Source of the DNA: Candidatus Iainarchaeum sp.
GTDB taxonomy: Archaea; Iainarchaeota; Iainarchaeia; Iainarchaeales; GCA-2688035
Direction of reading: 5' to 3'
Assembly (NCBI GenBank): GCA_017608725.1
Contig: JAFCFG010000015.1
Span: forward strand, 1 to 11,134
DNA: 11,134 nt
Within the stretch, counting starts at the first letter, position 1. Each line of letters starts with the position of its first letter. This document shows positions 5,771 through 11,134 of the stretch, piece by piece. The notes under the pieces are model-generated. The model worked only from the letters and a program-made list of their open reading frames with translations, had not been told where the DNA came from and made no database searches. The position numbers and the translations under genes were made by a program.

Positions 5771-7489
5771 ATGCTTGAACAGAGGGAGGAAATTGCAAAG
5801 GCACTTGCCCTCAGCCTAAAGGGCAAACTAAAGCAAAGCCAGGTTCTTGAATTGCTTGAAAGCCCACCCTCACCGGAAATGGGTGATATTGCTTTTCCAT
5901 GCTTCAAGCTGGCTCCCCTCTTCAAAAAGAGCCCTGCTGAAATAGCCAAAGAGCTTTCCCAATCTGTTAAGCTGCCTGCCCCTGTTGAAAAGGCAGAGCC
6001 TGCCGGACCCTATTTGAATTTCTTTCTGCAAAGGGAGTCAATTGCAAAGCAAACAATTTCCCTTATCTTAAAGGAAAAGGAGAAATATGGAAAAGGCGGG
6101 AGAGGAAAAAAAATAATGGTTGAGTATAGCGGGCCAAACACAAACAAGCCACTTCACCTAGGGCATTTGAGAAATGATTCAATTGGAATGGCTGTAAGCA
6201 ACCTGCTTGAGGCAACAGGCAACAAGGTAATTAAAGCAAACATTGCAAACGACAGGGGCATACATGTGTGCAAGAGCATGCTTGCATACAAGCTATTTGG
6301 AAAGAATTCAAGCCCAGAAAAGGCAAAGCAGAAGCCAGACCACTTTGTTGGAAGCTATTATGTTTTGTACAACAAAAAGGCAGGGGAAAATCCTGAACTG
6401 GAGAAGCAGGCTTACGAACTTTTGAAGCTGTGGGAGAAAAAGGACAGGAGAGTAATTGCCCTCTGGAAGAAAATGAACGGCTGGATTTTGCAGGGCTTTA
6501 AGCAGACATACAGGCGTTTTGGAAGCAGGTTTGATGTCTGGTTTTTTGAATCAAAGTTCTATGACAAGGCAGGCCCGTTGATTGAACAGGGAAAGAAAAA
6601 GGGCATTTTCTCCAAGAATAAGGATGGAGCACTGCTTGCAAGGCTTGAAAAGTACGGGTTGCCAGACAAAACGGTTTTGAGGGCAGACGGCAGCAGAATT
6701 TACATTACAAATGACTTGGCTTTGACAAAACACAAGTTTGAGCACTTCAGGCTTGACCAGGCAATCTGGGTTGTTGCATCAGAACAAAACCTTTACTTCA
6801 AGCAGCTGTTTAAAATACTTGAATTGCTTGGCTTTAAGTGGGCGGGCAATTGCAGGCATTTGAGTTACGGAATGGTTTTCTTGCCCAGTGGAAAGCTGAA
6901 GAGCAGGGAGGGCAGAGTTGTTGACGCTGATGCAATCATGGATGAAGTGCAAAAGCTTGCGGAAAGCGAAATAAGGAAAAGAGAAGGGGGCATTAACAAA
7001 AAAGAGCTGCAGAGAAGGGCGAGTGCCATTTCTCTGGGTGCAATAAAGTTTTACATGCTGAAAACAGCTGCCCAAAAGGATTTGCATTTCAAGCCAAAGG
7101 AAAGCATTAGCTTTGAGGGCGAAACAGGGCCATACATCCAATACACTTATGCAAGGGCAAAGAACATTCTCAGAAAAGCAAAGGAAGTTTCCCTGCAAAA
7201 GCTGTTGTTCAACCAGCTAAAAACCAGTGAGGAAAAGCGGTTAATCAACCTGCTTTCCCAGTTTCCAAGTATTGTTCAAAAGGCTTCAGATGCTTTAAGC
7301 CCTCATATCCTCTGCCAGTTTTTGATTGAAACAGCAGAGGCATTCAACACATTCTACCATAAGCACCCGGTAATCCAAGCAGAAAACATTGAATTGAAAA
7401 AGGGGAGGCTTGCTTTGGTCCAGGCAACAGCCCATGTTCTGAAAAACGGCTTGCAGTTGCTCAACATAGAGGCAATTGAGAGGATGTAG
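5771..7489 (+). CDS. argS: Arginyl-tRNA synthetase
   Basis: A 572-residue class I synthetase, within the usual 550-630 range, that joins arginine to tRNA-Arg using ATP. Residues 1-90 form the N-terminal Add-1-like tRNA-binding domain. The HIGH motif is HLGH at 129-132 in GPNTNKPLHLGHLRND, followed by the family-typical ANIANDRGIH (156-165). YITNDLAL and WVVASEQNLYF are in the Rossmann catalytic domain. The KMSKS position reads GKLKSREG (374-381), a divergent form; ArgRSs often lack the canonical signature. ETGPYIQYTYARAKNIL (451-467) opens the DALR-type anticodon-binding domain, with AFNTFYH at 524-530. ATG 5771 follows GGTGGT at 5761-5766 with good spacing. A tRNA-Arg gene lies about 1.2 kb upstream on the same strand. 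The TAG stop touches the stop of the convergent small gene. Confidence 0.97.
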   Translation: MLEQREEIAKALALSLKGKLKQSQVLELLESPPSPEMGDIAFPCFKLAPLFKKSPAEIAKELSQSVKLPAPVEKAEPAGPYLNFFLQRESIAKQTISLILKEKEKYGKGGRGKKIMVEYSGPNTNKPLHLGHLRNDSIGMAVSNLLEATGNKVIKANIANDRGIHVCKSMLAYKLFGKNSSPEKAKQKPDHFVGSYYVLYNKKAGENPELEKQAYELLKLWEKKDRRVIALWKKMNGWILQGFKQTYRRFGSRFDVWFFESKFYDKAGPLIEQGKKKGIFSKNKDGALLARLEKYGLPDKTVLRADGSRIYITNDLALTKHKFEHFRLDQAIWVVASEQNLYFKQLFKILELLGFKWAGNCRHLSYGMVFLPSGKLKSREGRVVDADAIMDEVQKLAESEIRKREGGINKKELQRRASAISLGAIKFYMLKTAAQKDLHFKPKESISFEGETGPYIQYTYARAKNILRKAKEVSLQKLLFNQLKTSEEKRLINLLSQFPSIVQKASDALSPHILCQFLIETAEAFNTFYHKHPVIQAENIELKKGRLALVQATAHVLKNGLQLLNIEAIERM

Positions 7490-7747
7490 TCAGCCAATTC
7501 GCATATTGTGCTTTTCAGCGATTCTCCTCATGTTTTCGAAATCAACCTCTGTCAGCCTTCCAACCACAACGCCGGTGTGAATGTCCTGGATTCTTCTCAG
7601 GATATTCTGTTCATGTTCTGAGAGCACGCCCTCAGGCAATTCACGCAGGAGCTCTAAGCCTTTTGAAATCCTTAAGCCAAGCCTTTGCCTCTTTGCTCTG
7701 GCTATTTTGCCAAGAGGCCTCTTCCTGACAGGTCTGCGTTTCTTCAT
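7490..7747 (-). CDS. Small basic protein, hypothetical
   Basis: An 85-residue protein with a very basic N-terminus (MKKRRPVRKRPLGKIARAKR) and a more acidic helical remainder (LELLRELPEGVLSEHEQNIL). No family is recognised. It has no membrane segment and no cysteines; RNA or DNA binding through the N-terminal tail is inference. It lies 37 bases downstream of leuS on the same strand, so it may be read through from leuS. An ATTAAATT box at about 7771-7780 (minus strand), 28 bases before its ATG, could instead be its own leaderless promoter, and a T7 run at 7751-7757 on the minus strand could end leuS transcripts. Its TGA stop abuts the argS stop. Confidence 0.7.
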   Translation of the reverse strand: MKKRRPVRKRPLGKIARAKRQRLGLRISKGLELLRELPEGVLSEHEQNILRRIQDIHTGVVVGRLTEVDFENMRRIAEKHNMRIG

Positions 7748-7784
7748 AGTAAAAAAACACCGCTTTTCAGGAATTTAATTCTTT

Positions 7785-10478
7785 CTATTCAACAAAAATA
7801 GCCGGCTTTAGGGGAAATGCGTTCCCTGCCTTTGGGTGCCTGCTTTTGTCTGCTTTCTCTATTTCCACTTTTGCTCCAAATTCCCTTTCCAAGCCCTTTT
7901 TTGCTTCCTTCAATGCAGCGAACTCGTCAATTCTTGCAACTTCCTCCAGCTCCCTTATCCTTGCAACAAGCGCTTTTGCAAAGCCCTGAACTTCCTGCCC
8001 ATGCTTCTTTATCTCCGTATTTTGCATCAATGCCCTAATGGTTGCGCCCAGGTCTGGCTTTTCTTTGCATGCCCTTGCAGCAATTGCAACAGCTTTCCAC
8101 TTCCAAGCTGGAGCAGTGAAGAAAACAACCCTCTTCGGTTTCTGGATGTTTGCAAGCTGCTTTATATGCTGAACATCCTCTTTCACTGTTTCAATGAATT
8201 CTTCAACCTGCTCTGCTTCCCTGTCAATCATTTTTTCGTTTGCCTTGGGCCATTTGCTTGAACTGACAAAGTCCTTCTCCCCAAGTTTTTCCCAAAGCTC
8301 CTCGCATAAGTGCGGTGCAAAGGGGGCAAGCAATTGAACCAGTGTTCTTACAGTGAAACCAAGAACGTTTCTGTCCGGTTTCTCCGCTTTCCCTGCTGCA
8401 TTAAACAACCTGCTTATTTCCGACAAGGCAAAGTTGAATTCAAAGCCCTCCATTTGCTTTGTTACACTTAAAATTGTCCTATGGGTTTTGCTCAGTAACA
8501 AGCGGTCCTTGCTGCTAAGCTTTTTCACATTGATTTTTTGCCTTCCAAGCTTTCTGTTGCTTTGAACAAATTCAAAGAACTTGTTCAAAAACTTGAATGT
8601 GGAGGCAGCCCCTTTATCAGACCACTCAAACTCTTTTGTGGGCAAGCTCACGCCCAACATAAATGTCCTTGCCGTGTCAGCTCCAAATTTCTCAATTATT
8701 TGGCCGGGGTCAACCACATTTCCCAGGCTCTTGCTCATTACCTTTCCGTTGTGCAGCACCATGCCCTGGGTTAAAAGCCTTGTAAACGGCTCATCAAATT
8801 TAACCAACCCCAAGTCCCTAAGCACTTTTGTGAAAAACCTTGCATAGAGCAAGTGCATTATCGCGTGTTCAATGCCTCCAATGTACTGGTCTACAGGCAT
8901 CCAATAAAGAGCAGCTTTCTTGTTGAACATTGCCTTCTTTTCATGGGGTGAGCAATAACGCAGGAAGTACCAGCTGCTGTCCACAAATGTGTCCATTGTG
9001 TCTGTTTCCCTCCTTGCCTTGCCCCTGCATTTTGGGCAATTTGTTTCAACAAATGCCTTTACTGTTTCAAGCGGGTTTCCTTCGCCGGTGAATTTTGCTT
9101 TTTCCGGCAGCTTTACTGGCAGGTCCTTCTCCTGCACTGGAACAATGCCGCATTTCTCGCAGTAAACAACAGGAATCGGTGTTCCCCAAAAGCGCTGCCT
9201 TGAGATTAGCCAGTCCCTCAGCTTGTAATTGACTTTTCTCTCCCCCAGGCCTTTTTCCTCAAGCTTGTCTGCAATTTTTTCCAAGGCCTCCTCTGAGCTA
9301 AGGCCATTGAACTCCCCGGAATTTACTAAGGTTCCCAAACCTTCATAGCTCCTGCTCATCTTTTCTGCATTCAACTCATAGCCGTCTGGTTGCACTGAAA
9401 CAACAACAGGCAAACCATATTCCTTTGCGAAGTCAAAGTCCCTTTGGTCATGGGCTGGCACAGCTTGCACAATGCCTGTGCCAAATTCAAGTAAAACAAA
9501 GTCTGCTGCGTAAATTGGAATCTTTTTCCCTGTAAATGGGTGAATCGCGTATTTTCCAAGGAAAATGCCCCTCTTCTCTTTTTTTTCCGTTGTTGTTCTC
9601 TCAATAACGCTTAGTTTCCTTACCTTTTCCAAAAATTCCTTCACCGGCCTTTCTCTTTCTGTTCCCTTTACCCATTCCATTACTTTGGGATGCTCTGGAG
9701 CAATGACAATAAAGGTCATGCCAAACATTGTATCCTGCCTTGTTGTAAAGGTTTCAATCTCCTCTTTGGAGCCATGGATTTTGAACTTTATGTTTACGCC
9801 TTTGCTCTTCCCAATCCAGTTGCGCTGCATTGTCTTGACCCTCTGCGGCCAGTGCTCCAACTTGTCTAAATCCTTCAGCAGCTCTTCGGCATAATCTGTG
9901 ATTTTGAAGAACCATTGCTCAAATTCCTTTTCAACAATTTCGTTCTTACAGCGCCAGCATTTCCCCAGAAGAACCTGCTCGTTTGCCAGCACTGTTTTGC
10001 ACTTTGGGCACCAGTTGCTTTTTGCCTTTGCTTTGTAGGCAAGGCCCTTTTTTAGCAGTTGGAGGAAAAACCACTGGTTCCATTTGTAGTAATCAGCTTC
10101 ACAGGTTGCAATCATCCTTTCCCAGTCATAGCTGAAGCCAAGCCTCTTCTGCTGCTTTTGCATTTCGTTTATTCTGTCCCAGGTCCATTTCTTTGGGTCT
10201 GCACCATGCTGTATTGCAGCATTCTCTGCCGGCAAGCCCAAAGCATCATACCCCATTGGATAGAGCACGTTAAAGCCCTGCATTCTCTTAAAGCGCGCTG
10301 TTGCATCGCCAATTGCGTAGTTCCTGACATGCCCCATGTGCAGTTTTCCGCTTGGATAGGGAAACATCTCCAAAACATAGTACTTTTTCTTGCCTTTGGC
10401 TTCCCCAGCATTGAATAGCTTTTTCTTCTCCCAGCGCTGCTGCCATTTCTTTTCAACTGCTGCAAAATCGTAGGCCAT
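7785..10478 (-). CDS. leuS: Leucyl-tRNA synthetase (bacterial-type core, archaeal-type C-terminus)
   Basis: An 897-residue class I synthetase charging tRNA-Leu. HMGH at 47-50 is the HIGH motif; CPKC/CWRC (157-160, 174-177) form zinc module 1; the editing domain follows, with TTRQDT at 245-250 and VPAHDQRDFDF at 340-350, where D347 is the conserved editing Asp. CEKC (440-443) and CPKC (481-484) may form a second zinc site, followed by ETDTMDTFVDSSWYFLRY. The KMSKS loop is KVMSKSLGN at 579-587. Zinc-module-before-editing order and the DQRD motif are of the bacterial type. In contrast the C-terminal part, about 755-897 (including FFTAPAWKWK and the ending PLKPAIFVE), looks like the archaeal/eukaryal extension rather than the short bacterial one. 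Archaeal LeuRSs usually have APYD in place of DQRD. ATG 10478 has a TATA-like box about 29 bases upstream, so it is probably leaderless. Confidence 0.97.
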   Translation of the reverse strand: MAYDFAAVEKKWQQRWEKKKLFNAGEAKGKKKYYVLEMFPYPSGKLHMGHVRNYAIGDATARFKRMQGFNVLYPMGYDALGLPAENAAIQHGADPKKWTWDRINEMQKQQKRLGFSYDWERMIATCEADYYKWNQWFFLQLLKKGLAYKAKAKSNWCPKCKTVLANEQVLLGKCWRCKNEIVEKEFEQWFFKITDYAEELLKDLDKLEHWPQRVKTMQRNWIGKSKGVNIKFKIHGSKEEIETFTTRQDTMFGMTFIVIAPEHPKVMEWVKGTERERPVKEFLEKVRKLSVIERTTTEKKEKRGIFLGKYAIHPFTGKKIPIYAADFVLLEFGTGIVQAVPAHDQRDFDFAKEYGLPVVVSVQPDGYELNAEKMSRSYEGLGTLVNSGEFNGLSSEEALEKIADKLEEKGLGERKVNYKLRDWLISRQRFWGTPIPVVYCEKCGIVPVQEKDLPVKLPEKAKFTGEGNPLETVKAFVETNCPKCRGKARRETDTMDTFVDSSWYFLRYCSPHEKKAMFNKKAALYWMPVDQYIGGIEHAIMHLLYARFFTKVLRDLGLVKFDEPFTRLLTQGMVLHNGKVMSKSLGNVVDPGQIIEKFGADTARTFMLGVSLPTKEFEWSDKGAASTFKFLNKFFEFVQSNRKLGRQKINVKKLSSKDRLLLSKTHRTILSVTKQMEGFEFNFALSEISRLFNAAGKAEKPDRNVLGFTVRTLVQLLAPFAPHLCEELWEKLGEKDFVSSSKWPKANEKMIDREAEQVEEFIETVKEDVQHIKQLANIQKPKRVVFFTAPAWKWKAVAIAARACKEKPDLGATIRALMQNTEIKKHGQEVQGFAKALVARIRELEEVARIDEFAALKEAKKGLEREFGAKVEIEKADKSRHPKAGNAFPLKPAIFVE

Positions 10479-10502
10479 ATTAGAAAGAAGAACAGTGAAA
10501 AT

Positions 10503-10511
10503 CGTTTAAAA
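10503..10511 (-). promoter_or_regulatory. TATA-like box for leuS
   Basis: On the minus strand this reads CTTTTAAACG within a T-rich region. Its centre is about 29 bases before the leuS ATG at 10478, the spacing expected when transcription begins at the start codon. No Shine-Dalgarno sequence is present in the intervening TTCACTGTTCTTCTTTC, which supports leaderless translation. Confidence 0.5.
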
Positions 10512-10515
10512 GCCT

Positions 10516-10613
10516 TTTTTTCTGCGGAAAAAAGCCTTGGGAAAAAGTTTTGCTTCGCAAAACAGGCCTTTTTGCTCCTGCAAAAGCCTTGGAAAAGGAC
10601 GCTTCGCGTGCTG
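10516..10613. repeat. Second array of short hairpins upstream of leuS
   Basis: Several compact inverted repeats follow one another. On the + strand: TTTTTTC/GAAAAAA around TGCG (about 10515-10532); GTTTTGC/GCAAAAC with loop TTC (10547-10563); TTTTGC/GCAAAA with loop TCCT inside a larger AGGC/GCCT pairing (about 10564-10589); and ACGC/GCGT with loop TTC (10599-10609). The arms GTTTTGC and GCAAAAC are the same as the first hairpin of the array at 4652-4669, in opposite order. AAGCCTT is repeated three times between hairpins on the + strand. It replaces the expected 3' part of the lipoprotein gene and ends just upstream of the leuS promoter. Confidence 0.7.
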
Positions 10614-10742
10614 TCTTCCGGGCAGTTGAAACTGTTTTCTCTCTCTTCACATACGCCATCACCGCAAACTGGCGTTGTGCACCCGCTTAGCAGGACAATT
10701 GCAATAACTGCAAAAATCAAAAAGAAAATACTTTTTTTTCAA
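10610..10742 (-). pseudogene. Broken lipoprotein gene (CGDGVC-type cysteine motif)
   Basis: The minus strand carries a good promoter and ribosome site followed by a coding remnant. A TTG at 10742-10740 lies 6 bases after GAGGTGAT (minus strand, 10756-10749). After TTG comes an A8 run. Read with seven A, the product starts MKKSIFFLIFAVIAIVLLSGC, a textbook lipoprotein signal with lipobox LSGC; with the eight A present the frame is lost. The recovered frame continues TTPVCGDGVCEERENSFNCPED, a motif common in surface lipoproteins of DPANN archaea, but Ser stands where the last Cys of CPEDC is expected, and beyond about 10610 the frame runs into the hairpin array and then out of frame into leuS. 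So the gene is probably truncated as well as frameshifted. Transcript slippage on A8, or a sequencing error, could restore the first part only. Confidence 0.55.
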
Positions 10743-10747
10743 TTAAA

Positions 10748-10763
10748 AATCACCTCTGTGATT
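10748..10763 (-). promoter_or_regulatory. Hairpin holding the ribosome site of the lipoprotein remnant
   Basis: The arms AATCAC (10748-10753) and GTGATT (10758-10763) form a 6-bp stem with a 4-base loop. The Shine-Dalgarno GAGGTGAT of the minus-strand remnant lies in its loop and 3' arm, so folding would mask it. Confidence 0.4.
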
Positions 10764-10788
10764 ATTTGGAAGAATTATGTTTTCTAAC

Positions 10789-10796
10789 TATATAAA
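10789..10796 (-). promoter_or_regulatory. TATA box for the lipoprotein remnant
   Basis: On the minus strand it reads TTTATATA, close to the archaeal consensus. Initiation about 25 bases on, near 10767, would give a leader of about 25 bases carrying the GAGGTGAT ribosome site before TTG 10742. Confidence 0.55.
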
Positions 10797-10875
10797 TGAG
10801 TATTTCCGCCGTTTTTAAACGGTGGCCTGATTCTTTTTCTTGTTTTGCAGTGTAAATCCTCTAGCGGCGTGCGTT

Positions 10876-10896
10876 TGCGGCTGCGCCGCAGGAGGT
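10876..10896 (+). promoter_or_regulatory. tnpA: tnpA leader hairpin and strong Shine-Dalgarno
   Basis: TGCGGC (10876-10881) pairs with GCCGCA (10885-10890), directly followed by GGAGGT (10891-10896), a full-strength ribosome site 9 bases before ATG 10906. GCGGCG at 10864-10869 can instead pair with CGCCGC at 10884-10889, so the two stems compete. The strong site decides the tnpA start. Confidence 0.6.
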
Positions 10897-10905
10897 GCAT
10901 ATTTC

Positions 10906-11134
10906 ATGCATAGGATAGATTTGCCTAGATATAGTTCTAGCATAGGTAAGTTAAAGGTTCATGTTTGCACCAAGGCAAAGTACTGCCACAAGATATTCTT
11001 GGATGCAGCTGTAAGGGAGTGCTGCATGCAGGTTTTTGACAGCGTGTTTAACGAAATGGGCATCGCTGTTGATGAGGTTGGCTTTGATGACAACCATGTG
11101 CACATGGCGTTTGACCTAAGCCCCAGATACGCGT
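10906..11134 (+). CDS. tnpA: IS200/IS605-family transposase TnpA (HUH, Y1), N-terminal part
   Basis: The frame opened by ATG 10906 runs off the window after 76 codons. KLKVHVCTKAKYCHKIF (15-31) matches the first strand and the Tyr/Lys-rich turn of Y1 transposases, and VGFDDNHVHMAFDLSP (58-73) holds the HUH motif as H64-V65-H66, which binds the catalytic metal. By family knowledge the enzyme cuts and rejoins single-stranded DNA next to hairpins at the element's ends, through a Tyr near residue 120-130 that lies outside the window. Family length is about 130-155 residues, so roughly half is seen. The start is set by GGAGGT 9 bases upstream; no frameshift is visible in this part. The strong ribosome site and GC-rich leader differ from the neighbouring genes, consistent with an acquired element. 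Confidence 0.88.
   Translation, partial: MHRIDLPRYSSSIGKLKVHVCTKAKYCHKIFLDAAVRECCMQVFDSVFNEMGIAVDEVGFDDNHVHMAFDLSPRYA

Larger units (their letters stand above)
10806..11134 (+). mobile_element. IS200/IS605-type element, left part (continues past window)
   Basis: The tnpA start and the structured DNA before it are typical of the left end of this family, which has no terminal inverted repeats but uses subterminal hairpins. A strong imperfect hairpin lies at 10806-10825 (CCGCCGTT with AACGGTGG, one G-T pair), about 80 bases before tnpA, a plausible distance for a left-end recognition hairpin. The exact boundary and cleavage tetranucleotide cannot be fixed from one end. Whether a TnpB gene follows is outside the window. 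A stand-alone Y1 transposase is the alternative. Confidence 0.6.

Noticed and set aside
5771..7489. Loss of ArgRS function because the KMSKS motif is KLKS
   Set aside because: Many functional ArgRSs lack a canonical KMSKS; the rest of the protein is complete, so this is not evidence of inactivity.
10169..10720. A long minus-strand frame of 183 codons beginning with the lipoprotein signal
   Set aside because: Only its first 37 or so residues look like protein; the rest crosses the hairpin array and then lies inside leuS in another frame.

Overview
The window looks archaeal, most likely a small-genome DPANN-type archaeon (a Diapherotrites or Woesearchaeota-like lineage is a guess from style, not a demonstrated assignment). 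The support: a tRNA without encoded CCA; TATA-like boxes about 28 bases upstream of start codons (leaderless-type promoters) beside genes with GGTGA-type ribosome binding sites; a LeuRS with an archaeal-type C-terminal domain; a cysteine-rich CGDGVC-type lipoprotein remnant; and tightly packed, mostly short genes.

Layout. 1-192: C-terminal end of a PIN-domain protein (+). 381-2892: a + strand run of a CaCA-family cation exchanger, an HDAC-family deacetylase (8-base overlap) and a flavodoxin-like protein. 2893-3627: a convergent membrane-anchored coiled-coil protein with two homologous repeats, its stop codon touching that of the flavodoxin. 3677-3750: a perfect 37-bp tandem duplication covering the 3' end of a tiny two-helix membrane protein (minus strand, to 3899). 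4069-4497: an unrecognised, possibly nuclease-like protein. 4545-4617: tRNA-Arg(TCT), followed by an array of short hairpins to about 4772. 4822-7489: a + strand run of an HD-domain phosphohydrolase, a small basic protein and arginyl-tRNA synthetase. 7490-7747 and 7785-10478: on the minus strand, a small basic protein and leucyl-tRNA synthetase. 10505-10742: a second hairpin array that has eaten into a broken lipoprotein gene. From about 10806 to the window end: the left part of an IS200/IS605-type element with the start of its HUH (Y1) transposase TnpA.

How it fits together. The right half is translation-centred: tRNA-Arg, argS and leuS with small basic proteins that could be nucleic-acid binding. 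The left half is a small housekeeping and membrane cluster. No CRISPR array, prophage or complete defence system is visible. The most notable points are a LeuRS that appears to join a bacterial-type core to an archaeal-type C-terminus, a lipoprotein gene put out of frame by one base in an A8 run, two hairpin arrays sharing a stem sequence (one of them about 0.2 kb from a hairpin-recognising type of transposase), competing leader stems upstream of tnpA, and the 37-bp duplication at a gene end.
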